Positions 17,036 to 26,173 of a stretch of DNA of 39,762 nucleotides are shown here, in pieces. Location: assembly GCA_002721705.1 (NCBI GenBank), contig PBLJ01000019.1, forward strand, positions 40,494-80,255, in the 5' to 3' direction. Positions within the stretch are counted from its first letter, which is position 1, and the number at the start of each line of letters is the position of its first letter. Source of the stretch: Opitutia bacterium. Lineage in GTDB: Bacteria > Verrucomicrobiota > Verrucomicrobiia > Opitutales > Seribacteraceae. Below the pieces are notes generated by a model that ran no database searches, was not told the origin of the DNA, and was given only the letters and a program-made list of their open reading frames with translations. Both the position numbers and the translations under genes were made by a program.

Positions 17036-20000
17036 TTAATCAAACAACCCTTGGAGAACTTGTTCCACCGAGGCTTTCTCGAAAATCGCGGTTAGGCTGA
17101 CTGATCCAGTGATCGTGAAGGTGAGGGTGGCGGTCGAGCTTTGTGAATCACCGCTCCAGCCCCTGAACTCGTAGCCATCGGCGGGAGAAGCAGTCAAGGT
17201 GACGGTTTTGCCTTCTTCGTAGACGCCTGCTCCGGAAACTGAGCCGCCAATGGATGGCGAGGAGTCGACGTTCACTGCGTAAGAAGGCGTTTCCTCTACA
17301 TCTTGGCTCAAGGTCCATTGAGATTGGGAATAGTCGTAATACCAGAGATGACCAAGGGAATCGGTTTGCAGGTTGCCGGTGACATTCTGGTGGAAGCGAA
17401 TCCAATCGCTTTTGTCTTTGCTCCATGCAGCTGGGAAAGCCTCGCGATTCGTCCACAACCATCCCAAGGCGCCATGCCAATACCAAAAGGCTTCGTCCGT
17501 TACTTCATCGACGTATATCCAGTCAAAATCGAAGTGGTATGCCCAGTTGTCGTCGGCTTGGTGGAAAAACCCAAACCATAGGCTGCCCTTCCAGCCACCT
17601 ACTTGCTCCGTTGCATTCAGCTCGTACGATAACTGTTTCGCATCGCTGTGGGTAACGAAATGGGCGGTGAGCGTAAGGTCATTGAATAGAGTAGTTGAAA
17701 GAGCGGATTGGTTGTAATCGGTTTGCTGGAACCCGCTCCAATGAGAAAAAGCGTAGCCGTGGGTCGCCGAGGCGTTTAGGTCGATCACTGAACCATAAGG
17801 GTAGGCGCCTCCTCCCGAAAGGTTGCCTGCTTGAGCGGGGTCGCTTTGGAGGGTTACGGTATGAGTTGCCTGGACGAAGGAAGCGGTCACTGTATTTGGG
17901 GACGTTACGGTAACCGAGGTTGAACTGGAGTTAGGGTCTGCGATCCCATTTCCATTCCAATTGGAAAAAACGTATCCCGTGGCTGGAATGGCCGAGATGC
18001 TGGTGGAATCACCATGCGTGAAGGAGCCGGCTCCTGCCACGTAACCACCTTCAAGCGGGCTGGCCGACACGGACAGGGAGTGTGAAGCGAGTTCGAAGTT
18101 GGCCGTCAAGTTACGATCCTCGGACATGGATACGGAGGTTGTGGATGAATTTTCATCGGCGATGCCTTCCCCGCTCCAGTGGGAGAAAACATATCCTTCG
18201 TTCGGCGTCGCCATTAGGTTGGCGTCGCTTCCATGGGCAAAGGAGCCAGCCCCTTCCACAACGCCTGCTCCGTCCGGATGGCTTAGTAGAACCACTTGAT
18301 GCGAAGCGAGGGAGAAATTGGCCGTGATTGTCTGTGACGAGAGAACGTTTACGGTAGTCGAGCCAGTCATGGGATCGGCGACTTCCGAACCAGTCCAGCT
18401 TGAGAATACGTAACCGGTGGCGGGGTTTGCCGAGATGCTGGCGGTTTCCCCGTGAGAAAAGTTTCCGCCTCCAATGACGCTTCCTTGCGCTTCCGATGGG
18501 CTTGCTACCGTCAAGGTGTGAACGACGGGCTCGAAATTGGCAGTCAGGCTTCGGTCTGCGCTCATGGCAACGAGGGTGGTGGAGGCGTTGGCGTCCGTCG
18601 TTCCTTCACCACTCCAGCTGGAAAAGAGGTATCCTGGGTTTGGGGTAGCCGAGATGGAGGCATTCGTTCCATGAGCAAAAGCACCGCTTCCGGAAACGTT
18701 TCCACCCGTGCCGGCGGTCAGGCTAAGGACGCGATTGGCCAAGGCGAAACGAGCTTGGATGGCATAACTGGCGATGGCGTTGGCATGAGTGGACGTAGCG
18801 TTTTCGTCTCCCACCAACCCCGTTCCATCGATGATGGTGATTTGGCTGCCCATACCGGCATGAAGTCCGCAATAGTAGAACAAAGTGTCTGGCGTGTTTT
18901 CATTTACCGAGAGGGTGACGGTACCACTCGTGGCTCTTGAATTCGTCACGCCATCGAGATATTCGCCTAAGTAGGAATTTCCACCGCCGGACGAATCCGC
19001 GCTAATGTAAAAGGGATGGTTTGTGGTGGTTGCGCCATCGAGGATGAAGGAATATACGTTGCCTCGTACCAGAGTGAGGGGAGGGCTCTCTTGCCCTCCT
19101 AGGAAATACGCGTTGGCCGTACCCAAGTGTTGACGAGGCCCGGTTGATACGGCGATAGCGACGGTTCCTCCAGTTTCCCATCCAGCAAAAGTATAATTTT
19201 CGTTGGGAACAGCAGTTATGGCCACTGATTCAACTATGCTGTAATTGCCTTCTCCTGTGACGGAACCACCCGTCGAGGAGTGGACGACGATGGCTCGGTT
19301 GATGGAACCGAAGTGGGCCCAAGCGATGGCGTTTGCGCCTTGATCCAAGGTGATCATGGCTGCGTTTTGAGAAAGAGGGGAGAGAAGAGTTCCGTTCAAT
19401 GCTGACCAACCCAAAAAGTAATGACCTTCGGCGGGAGTCGCGTGAAGAGTAGCAGTGGTGTTTTCGTTAAACGTTCCTCCTCCTCCCGTAGATCCTGCAA
19501 CAGCCGGATTGGAAAAGGTTTGGAGCACGCGTTGGTTGGGTGGAATGGCGGCGAAGTGAGCCGTGACGGTTCGGTTTTGGGTCATCGTGACTTGCGTGGA
19601 AGTGGAATTAAGGTCTACCACTCCCGCTCCCGACCAGCCCGTGAAATAAAAACCGCTGGCTGGGTTGGCGTTGATCGCGGCATGTTGGCCATGATTGTAA
19701 TTGCCTCCTCCTGAAGCGGAACCATTGCCACTGGAATTTACAGTGAGTTGACGTACGTCCGGCTCGAAGTTCGCCGTTACGTTGGCATCCGCTGAAAGGG
19801 TGATGGTGGTGGCTGCGGAGTTTGCATCGGCTACGGAGGAACCCGTCCAGTTTACGAAGTGGTGGCCAGGATCGGCAGTGGCCGACAGGTTCACGGTCGA
19901 TCCATGGTCGTATGCGCCTCCTCCTGAAACGGAACCATTGCCACTGACCATGGTCCCCAAGTACCGTTTTTCGCTGGCGAAGACCGCAGTGACGCTGCGA

Positions 20001-23000
20001 TCCGCCGTCATGGCCACGGTGGTGCTTGCCGAGGTGGAATTCGCGATCCCTGCGCCCGTCCAGTGAACGAATACGTGGTTGCTGGCAGGTGTTGCTTGAA
20101 TGGCGGCGCTGGAACCGTAGGTGAAGTTTCCGTCTCCTGAAACGGATCCTCCGGACATGGCCTGCACTACGAGTTCTTGGATCTTCACCTTGAAGGTGGC
20201 CGTGACGGAACGAGAACGACTCATGTCGACGGTAGTTTGAGCTAGGCTAGGGTTGGATACGCCATCCCCCACCCATATGTCGAAAGCGTATCCCAAGTTG
20301 GGAATAGCATGTATGATGGCGTTGCTTCCATGGGCGTAACGTCCGTTCCCCGAAGCGTTGCCTCCCATCGATGCATTTACTTCGAGAAGGGGAGTCGTTA
20401 GGTCGTGTAACTTGAGAAATTGAGCCTCATAGGGAGCGGTTGACCACACCTCGTCGCTAGTCGGTACCGGGTTCAGCATAACGAAGATACCGTTGTCCAG
20501 CAAGTCTTGGCCCGTACGAGCCTCTGCCCAGAGCAAGTTGCCTTGGTTCTCCACCCGAAAGGCAGCCAAGTTGGAGACGTTATATAAGTGATCCTTTTCT
20601 ATTCCGAGGAAGGTGTCGTTTCCACCGGGGCTTAGGTCAAAGGTGCCTGATTGCTGGTTGTCGCGATCCAAGTTGACGAAAGCAAGTACGACGTCCGAGG
20701 TTTCGGGCGATGCTACCGGTTGGTCCCATTTGGCTACCGCATGTATCTTGGCGTGGGCCGCGTTGGTGGACGTTTCATTGAGAAAATAACGGTGAGATGA
20801 GCGAAGGGCGGAACTTTCGCTACGAGCTCGTCCAATGCTCGCATACGCTTTGTAGAGTTGATCCAGTCCGAAGTCGTCGTTGTCCCAGATGGGTTGCATT
20901 GAGTTGTAGCGCTTGAAATGAGGAATCTGTTTCCCGAAGTTTGTTTCGTAATGATTGAAGCCATAGGTTCGTGAGATGCCGAGTTCCTGTCCCATGAAGG
21001 CCATGGGAATGCCTGCGTGGGCGTTCACCGCGGCGTACCGTATGAGGGCTTGCCAAGGATCCTGGTAATTCTCCTCGTCATGGGAAACGTTGTTCAGCAG
21101 GACTAAGTTTTGTCCATAGGCTGCTCGTCGATTTTCGATGGCTTCGCGGTAGGTGCCGGGACTGTCTGCCGATTGCAGGGAGAATAACAGGTTCTCGTTG
21201 AGGACGTCGAAGTGTCGACTGGAGCGATAAGTCACCGCTCCGCCATCCAATGCTTCCGACATGAAGACAAAGCTCCATTTTCTCGTCCGCGCCACGTTGA
21301 TGACGTATTCCCATAACTGAGGGGGTAATCCTTGACCGAAATCGGCTCGCAAGCCATCTATCCCCGTTTGGGTTTGAACGGCGATTGTCTGTCCCGCGGG
21401 CAAACCCGTTTTTTCGAGCCAATAGGGAACGTAGGATGCGAAATACTTCCATGTCTTGCGGGTTTGCTCATTCCAGCCTGGACCTGTGAAATCAAAGGCG
21501 TCTTCCTCGTTTTGGTGTGGGTTTCTTTCGGCAGGGTCGTTGCCGCGCGCGAGAGCCGAATAATTGCCGAAGTAAACGTCCTTCACGTCGTTCCATTTGC
21601 CAAAGTCGTCCCGATCGGGCGCAGTGGCTATTTCGCTTTCGTTGCGAGCGGGAGAACCGTAGTCGTCCGCCCTGGAAAAAAAGCCAGGCAAGATTGTTCG
21701 AATCTCGTTATCCGCTGAACCGATGCCGAATATCTCAACGCCTTGCTCATCCAGTTCGACGTCCCATGCCACGTGATTGAAAGGCGCGTCGACCATGACG
21801 TTTACTCCCTTCGCATCCGCCGCAGTCACGAAATCACGGAACGCCTGCATGGAGCCTGGTCGCGTATTTGCATTGCTCAATTGAGGCATGACCTCGAAGA
21901 AGTTTTTCACTGCGTACGGACTGCCGGGGTCGTAGGTTTGGCCGTTTACGTTTTCTCGACCGTCTTCCCCACGAGGATGAATGGGCTGAAACCACAACCA
22001 ATTGGCGCCCATTCCCTTGAGGTAGTCGAGATTCCAACGATTTTCATCGTGCAAGTCCTCGAACGTGCTGCGCGTCGCGAAGCTATCGCCCGAGGCATCC
22101 ACGGAGAGGGGATTGAGTTCGTACATGATGGCTTGGCGCGCCGTAATGGGACTGACCACTATGGCATGGTCTCGTTTGCCGTCGCTTGTGTACCAATGCC
22201 AAACGTCGGCATCGTCTTCTAGTTTGAATCGTACGGTGAGCCGATACGCTCCGGTCTTGCTCGCATTCAGTTCGCGCACCCAAGCGCCTGCTTCTCCTCG
22301 CGAGGCATCGAAAGTCATCGCATGAACCTGGTAATAGCCGTTGTCGTTGGCTTGCGAGACGGAGTCGCGGTCCGGCGGTTGAATGCCGTCCTCTATGCCG
22401 TCGCCATTGGAATCGCTTGCGGCGCGGTCGCGGTTGTTCAGGTTGGTGTAGACCTCCGCCACCGTGACGTGCGGGGCCTCGAGAATGATTTCCAAGGATT
22501 CCTCCGTTTCCTTCACTTCATCAACGAACAAGTGAGTGGAAGTATAATCTGCATTCACTCCGTTTACTTGAACGATCGGATTGACGGGTCCGTGGCTTAT
22601 GAAGTCGGTAGTCACCGCTCGAATGGTTCGCAGGTCCACGCCTGCGCCCTCGTCTTTGTAATCCACTATGATGGTCTGTTGGAAATCATCGGGGGCTCCC
22701 TCGGGATTGCGCAGAATGGGCAACCTGTATGCCAATGCAGTCAATCCCGGAATGACCTCTCTTTCCACCCATGCGCTCGAGACGTCTTGGGCAACGGCCG
22801 AGGCATAGGGAGGTTCTTGTCCTATTGAATCATCGATGCTGATGATTAAATTAGCGATTATCTCGGCGTCGCTTTTTCCATCCACGAGGCTGGAACTGAG
22901 ATAGGTCTTCATGACGTAATCCTGTCCTACTTTTTCACCATCACTTTGAGGCCAGGTGGCGAAAAGTCGATGGGTGGGGCCACTCGTCTTCACTGTGCGG

Positions 23001-26000
23001 GTCAAGATACGGAAGTGACCCTCTTCTTCCGACTGTTGCAAGTTGCTTGAGGACGAAATCTCCTTGAGCGCAATTCGTATGGTGGCCTCGCCGCCCCCGG
23101 ACGGTACGTTGCGGTAACTGAATTTCCATTCCTTGGGAAAGTTGGCGCCCACGTCCTGACGTGAAGTGATTTCCATGGCGTTTGACCAAGCGGTTGCGTT
23201 TCCTTCGCCGCTTTGTCCATTGCCATTGAGAGCGCCGGTATGGCCGTCGTCATTCGTTGCATCGGAGTCTTCGATGTGAAAGAGCACCTCGGTTACACTG
23301 GGGTCCGTACGTACCACGAAACCGTATTCAGAACCGAACAATTCATCGCCATCCGCAGCGGGGAAAACCACTTCACCCTCGGGTCGCTTGGCGTCGTAGT
23401 AGAAAGTGCGAGTGAAGGTGTTGTATATCGGAGCTTGTCCAAGTCGGCTCAGAAAAGCCCGTCCCTTTAGGAAATGGAACCCCTCCTTGAGGCCATTTGC
23501 GGTTTGGCCCCAGTCGTTGTGTGGTCGGTGCACGATTGCATCCGCGTTGAACCCACTTATCTCGAAAGTGGTCAGCATCTTTTTCTTCAAGGCGACGGAG
23601 GGCTCGTTCTTCGGAAAAACGCTTGCTAGCGCCACACCGTTGGATTCGTTGCGATAGACGCCGATTTTGTATTTCAAGACCCCTGATTCCGGAAGGGGAA
23701 TGGAGGCTTTCCACCAATCCACGGTCGGTTCTTGTCCATCGGCGTGAGAAAAGGCGAAGGAGATCGTTTGCGTTGTCCCGAGGCCTTCGCCTCCCGCTCC
23801 TTCGGGATTGCTGTCGTCACTGACGTAATAGAGCCGCGCTTGGTTCACTTCCAGACGATACCCCACCTTTACCCAAATCGTTGCCGTGTCATTCGTTACT
23901 TGGAACTGTTTCTCCCCTTGGTCGTTGTTTTGCTCGGGATCGTGATACACCCAATGAGCGGTTTCGTTGGGAAAGGAGTCAGCTCCGGTTCCGCCGTTCA
24001 CGATGGAGAACGTTCCGTTGTCGGCATGCCACCAATAAGTTTCGGCTCCTGCGGATCCGATCATGTTACGACTAGCGTCGCGGGCGGCGAATTTTTCCGG
24101 TCCTTGGCGTCCGGTGAAATTCATTTGTTCGTAACCAAGGTAAAGATCGGTTGACAGGGCAGGGGGATTGTCCCGTTGCCCGTTCCCGTTCACGTCGACC
24201 CCGCCGTCCAGTTTGAGCAAGACGTTTTCGGCCGATCCATCGGCTCGTACCACGAACTTCAGGTTCGCGCCGTTGGTTACCCTCGGGACGTTCCATGAGT
24301 AGGAAAAGTCCGTGGGATCGGGATCGGACACGCCATAAGGGTTGAATCCTGGATCGCCGTCCGGTCCATCGATTCGTTGCACCGAGATGGTACCCACTTC
24401 TTTGTCATCCTGTAGAATGCTCAGGGGGTGTCCTCCGGCCAATTCCCAGAGATCCGATGATTCCGGGCTCCGCCAAGAGAACAGAAAATAGCCTCCAGCG
24501 GGAATCACCACGTGGTTTAACTGGCTGGCGTATTTGTAAAACCCCCCGCCATAGGAGGAGTAATTGTAGAGATAGGCATCGTTGTCCGTGCCACCGACTG
24601 CAGGAAATCCGGTAGTGAACCCCCGAGTTTGGCCGCTCGAGTAATTATCGTTGATCATCACCAATCCGACCGTGCCGGCTGCATCGGACATGCCCGGGTT
24701 TTCTCGCTTGTCGACCCGCTCGTAAACGACCACGTCCCCGTCGCTCCAGCGACCGACTTGATAACCCCGGGCAAAATGTTCGTGAAAGTACAGCAAGTTG
24801 GGGATGCGGTTGTCGCCCCATTGTCCGAGGAAGTTGGTGTTGGCGTGTCGGGGGAAAGCCCCCCCGCTTCCCTTGAGGAGTCCGGCTTTGTGGTTTCCGT
24901 CCGAGTATATGATGCCGATGCCTCCCCTTGTCAGGTAGAGGGCGTGTTGGAGTTCGCGTCGGGCAGCGTAATCACTGTCATGGCTTTGGGCGTGCATGAC
25001 CGAGGAGCCGGGAGCGAAACCATGGCTACCTGGCGCATCCATGCCAGCCAGAGTGCCCCAGGGATTGCCGAGTTGGCTGTTCAAGTGATGCCTGAGGTCA
25101 TTGTCCAGCAAGCGCATGCCTGAATTGAAGTAATCGCCCACTGCCGGAGGCGCCCCCAAGTGTTCACCGAACATCATGGCATCGTCGCGAGGCAACTCGG
25201 TGTCGAACACGGTATCGCGATGGTTGCCCCAATCGGAGAAACCGCGTGTCAGGTTGAATTGTTCCTGAGCCTGTCCCAAGTATCCGTAGTTACTGCGATC
25301 TCGATCATCTCCGAAGGTGGCTCCGAAGAAATCGGCGGGAATGTGTTTGACTGCATCCAACCGCAATCCGTCCGCCTTCGTGCGATCCATCAGCCAACGA
25401 ACGGCTCGGTTCAGGTAAGCCTCCACGTATTCGGAATAGTAAGCTTCGTGCTGTTGGAGGTATTCGCTCGTCAAACCGTTGTTTTTTCCGAAACCGACGT
25501 AGGTTCCGTTAGCGTCGTAGCAGTAGTATTCCGGATTGTTCGGATGGCGCAGAAACTTGATTTTTTCCGTGGTGGCTCCTTCCCAAGCTCCAAAGTTGCG
25601 ATTGGTGGTTCCGGGTTCGGTGGCAATGTCCACGAGGTCCGCCAAACCCAAGTTTTGCACCTGCCATTCGCTCCACCATTCACGGACGTTGTCCCACTTG
25701 CGGTAGTAACCGTCCTCGGTTCGGCGAAGGTGAAAATCCTCCGGTCGCATGCCGGGGTAAATGTCCGGTGGAGCGAAGTCGTTGTATCCGGGCACGTCGA
25801 AGGCTCGGTGATTCATGATGTTGTCGAAATACACCCGTAAGCCAAACCTGTGAGCCATTTCGATCAAGCGATGCAATTCAGCCTCCGTGCCGTAACGTGT
25901 GTTGAAGGTGCCGCGCTGTTCTTTGCCACCTAGGTCAAAGGGATCCCAGAGGTCGTACCCAACCGACAGACCACCGCTTCCCTTCGTTGGCGGCGGCAAC

Positions 26001-26173
26001 CAGAGAGACGTGTAGCCTGCCTCCGCCAGTTCCGGCATACGCCTGGTGATTTCCGCCCAACTGGTATTGAAGTATTGAAGCATTGCCTCGCCGGATGCCA
26101 GCGAGGGAAACATGCAAGCCCAGATGAGGAGGATACTCTGCCACCTTAACGACTTTTGGAGGGTTCTCTTCAA
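17036..26173 (-). CDS. Giant secreted double-GH13 alpha-amylase family protein with InlB-like repeats and cupredoxin insert
   Basis: 3045 residues. TTG start at 26173: an in-frame stop lies just upstream, and residues 1-29 form a signal peptide (KRTLQKSLRW, then a hydrophobic core ending ASG). First GH13 domain (about 31-570): D117 to H122 (region I), nucleophile D273 in GLRLDAVKH, acid/base E337 in FGEHLG, D399 in SHD. Second GH13 domain (about 1347-1905): VDAPFNH (1461-1467), nucleophile D1611 in GLRAD, E1640 in FMSE, D1699 in VSHDE. Both catalytic sets are complete. The linker (570-1345) is beta-rich with calcium-loop-like DVNGNGQRD (660-668) and DSNGDGIED (1254-1262). Twelve InlB-type repeats (1928-3031) follow, one carrying a cupredoxin-like insert, plus a Trp-rich module (2845-2955). 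No sorting signal at the C terminus. Likely acts on alpha-glucans outside the cell; specificity unknown. Confidence 0.92.
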   Translation of the reverse strand: MKRTLQKSLRWQSILLIWACMFPSLASGEAMLQYFNTSWAEITRRMPELAEAGYTSLWLPPPTKGSGGLSVGYDLWDPFDLGGKEQRGTFNTRYGTEAELHRLIEMAHRFGLRVYFDNIMNHRAFDVPGYNDFAPPDIYPGMRPEDFHLRRTEDGYYRKWDNVREWWSEWQVQNLGLADLVDIATEPGTTNRNFGAWEGATTEKIKFLRHPNNPEYYCYDANGTYVGFGKNNGLTSEYLQQHEAYYSEYVEAYLNRAVRWLMDRTKADGLRLDAVKHIPADFFGATFGDDRDRSNYGYLGQAQEQFNLTRGFSDWGNHRDTVFDTELPRDDAMMFGEHLGAPPAVGDYFNSGMRLLDNDLRHHLNSQLGNPWGTLAGMDAPGSHGFAPGSSVMHAQSHDSDYAARRELQHALYLTRGGIGIIYSDGNHKAGLLKGSGGAFPRHANTNFLGQWGDNRIPNLLYFHEHFARGYQVGRWSDGDVVVYERVDKRENPGMSDAAGTVGLVMINDNYSSGQTRGFTTGFPAVGGTDNDAYLYNYSSYGGGFYKYASQLNHVVIPAGGYFLFSWRSPESSDLWELAGGHPLSILQDDKEVGTISVQRIDGPDGDPGFNPYGVSDPDPTDFSYSWNVPRVTNGANLKFVVRADGSAENVLLKLDGGVDVNGNGQRDNPPALSTDLYLGYEQMNFTGRQGPEKFAARDASRNMIGSAGAETYWWHADNGTFSIVNGGTGADSFPNETAHWVYHDPEQNNDQGEKQFQVTNDTATIWVKVGYRLEVNQARLYYVSDDSNPEGAGGEGLGTTQTISFAFSHADGQEPTVDWWKASIPLPESGVLKYKIGVYRNESNGVALASVFPKNEPSVALKKKMLTTFEISGFNADAIVHRPHNDWGQTANGLKEGFHFLKGRAFLSRLGQAPIYNTFTRTFYYDAKRPEGEVVFPAADGDELFGSEYGFVVRTDPSVTEVLFHIEDSDATNDDGHTGALNGNGQSGEGNATAWSNAMEITSRQDVGANFPKEWKFSYRNVPSGGGEATIRIALKEISSSSNLQQSEEEGHFRILTRTVKTSGPTHRLFATWPQSDGEKVGQDYVMKTYLSSSLVDGKSDAEIIANLIISIDDSIGQEPPYASAVAQDVSSAWVEREVIPGLTALAYRLPILRNPEGAPDDFQQTIIVDYKDEGAGVDLRTIRAVTTDFISHGPVNPIVQVNGVNADYTSTHLFVDEVKETEESLEIILEAPHVTVAEVYTNLNNRDRAASDSNGDGIEDGIQPPDRDSVSQANDNGYYQVHAMTFDASRGEAGAWVRELNASKTGAYRLTVRFKLEDDADVWHWYTSDGKRDHAIVVSPITARQAIMYELNPLSVDASGDSFATRSTFEDLHDENRWNLDYLKGMGANWLWFQPIHPRGEDGRENVNGQTYDPGSPYAVKNFFEVMPQLSNANTRPGSMQAFRDFVTAADAKGVNVMVDAPFNHVAWDVELDEQGVEIFGIGSADNEIRTILPGFFSRADDYGSPARNESEIATAPDRDDFGKWNDVKDVYFGNYSALARGNDPAERNPHQNEEDAFDFTGPGWNEQTRKTWKYFASYVPYWLEKTGLPAGQTIAVQTQTGIDGLRADFGQGLPPQLWEYVINVARTRKWSFVFMSEALDGGAVTYRSSRHFDVLNENLLFSLQSADSPGTYREAIENRRAAYGQNLVLLNNVSHDEENYQDPWQALIRYAAVNAHAGIPMAFMGQELGISRTYGFNHYETNFGKQIPHFKRYNSMQPIWDNDDFGLDQLYKAYASIGRARSESSALRSSHRYFLNETSTNAAHAKIHAVAKWDQPVASPETSDVVLAFVNLDRDNQQSGTFDLSPGGNDTFLGIEKDHLYNVSNLAAFRVENQGNLLWAEARTGQDLLDNGIFVMLNPVPTSDEVWSTAPYEAQFLKLHDLTTPLLEVNASMGGNASGNGRYAHGSNAIIHAIPNLGYAFDIWVGDGVSNPSLAQTTVDMSRSRSVTATFKVKIQELVVQAMSGGSVSGDGNFTYGSSAAIQATPASNHVFVHWTGAGIANSTSASTTVAMTADRSVTAVFASEKRYLGTMVSGNGSVSGGGAYDHGSTVNLSATADPGHHFVNWTGSSVADANSAATTITLSADANVTANFEPDVRQLTVNSSGNGSASGGGNYNHGQHAAINANPASGFYFTGWSGAGVVDLNSTSTQVTMTQNRTVTAHFAAIPPNQRVLQTFSNPAVAGSTGGGGTFNENTTATLHATPAEGHYFLGWSALNGTLLSPLSQNAAMITLDQGANAIAWAHFGSINRAIVVHSSTGGSVTGEGNYSIVESVAITAVPNENYTFAGWETGGTVAIAVSTGPRQHLGTANAYFLGGQESPPLTLVRGNVYSFILDGATTTNHPFYISADSSGGGNSYLGEYLDGVTNSRATSGTVTLSVNENTPDTLFYYCGLHAGMGSQITIIDGTGLVGDENATSTHANAIASYAIQARFALANRVLSLTAGTGGNVSGSGAFAHGTNASISATPNPGYLFSSWSGEGTTDANASTTLVAMSADRSLTANFEPVVHTLTVASPSEAQGSVIGGGNFSHGETASISANPATGYVFSSWTGSEVADPMTGSTTVNVLSSQTITANFSLASHQVVLLSHPDGAGVVEGAGSFAHGSDANLMATPNEGYVFSHWSGEGIADENSSTTSVSMSEDRNLTANFELASHSLSVSASPLEGGYVAGAGSFTHGDSTSISAIPATGYVFSNWNGNGIADPNSSSTSVTVTSPNTVTASFVQATHTVTLQSDPAQAGNLSGGGAYPYGSVIDLNASATHGYAFSHWSGFQQTDYNQSALSTTLFNDLTLTAHFVTHSDAKQLSYELNATEQVGGWKGSLWFGFFHQADDNWAYHFDFDWIYVDEVTDEAFWYWHGALGWLWTNREAFPAAWSKDKSDWIRFHQNVTGNLQTDSLGHLWYYDYSQSQWTLSQDVEETPSYAVNVDSSPSIGGSVSGAGVYEEGKTVTLTASPADGYEFRGWSGDSQSSTATLTFTITGSVSLTAIFEKASVEQVLQGLFD
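17081..17281 (-). repeat. Twelfth InlB-like repeat, separated from the main array
   Basis: Residues 2965-3031 of the GH13 megaprotein, GGSVSGAGVY then GYEFRGWSGD and SLTAIF, form one more copy of the repeat seen in the main array, placed after the Trp-rich module and 14 residues from the C terminus. Confidence 0.8.
17309..17641 (-). other. Trp/Tyr-rich C-terminal module of the GH13 megaprotein
   Basis: Residues about 2845-2955. The segment is dense in aromatics: GGWKGSLWFGFF, DNWAYHFDFDWIYV, AFWYWHGALGWLWTN, then HLWYYDYSQSQW. It sits between InlB repeats 11 and 12. I have seen similar modules in secreted Verrucomicrobia proteins near InlB repeats, but no function is known to me. Surface aromatics suggest carbohydrate or cell-wall binding, which is inference. 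Confidence 0.6.
17657..20392 (-). repeat. Array of eleven InlB-like (divergent B-repeat) protein repeats
   Basis: Residues 1928-2839. Each unit is about 67-73 residues and follows GGSVSGGGxYxHGS, xIxAxPAxGYxFSxWSGxGxADxNS, then TxVxMxxDRxVTAxF. Copy starts are near residues 1928, 1999, 2070, 2141, 2215, 2293, 2481, 2552, 2625, 2698 and 2771. Copy 5 is divergent and copy 6 is split by the cupredoxin-like insert. Units differ enough at DNA level that recent slippage is unlikely. Such repeats act as stalks or cell-surface spacers. Confidence 0.85.
18818..19156 (-). other. Cupredoxin-like domain nested inside InlB-like repeat 6
   Basis: Residues about 2340-2452 interrupt repeat 6 between its GWE turn and the GDENATSTH segment that resumes the repeat. 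The insert reads PLTLVRGNVYSFIL, NHPFYI and DTLFYYCGLHAGMGSQITI. H2386, C2435, H2438 and M2441 match the His-Cys-His-Met ligand order of type-1 copper proteins, although C-x2-H-x2-M is tighter than in plastocyanin. Copper binding is plausible but unproven. Confidence 0.7.

Noticed and set aside
17657-20392. Possible DNA-level tandem repeat or assembly collapse in the InlB-like array.
   Set aside because: Neighbouring units differ substantially in sequence, so they look like old diverged protein repeats, not recent duplications or an assembly artefact.
25160-25840. Plus-strand frame of 226 codons opposite the GH13 domain.
   Set aside because: Antisense to intact GH13 motifs; Val-rich shadow text with no recognisable domain.
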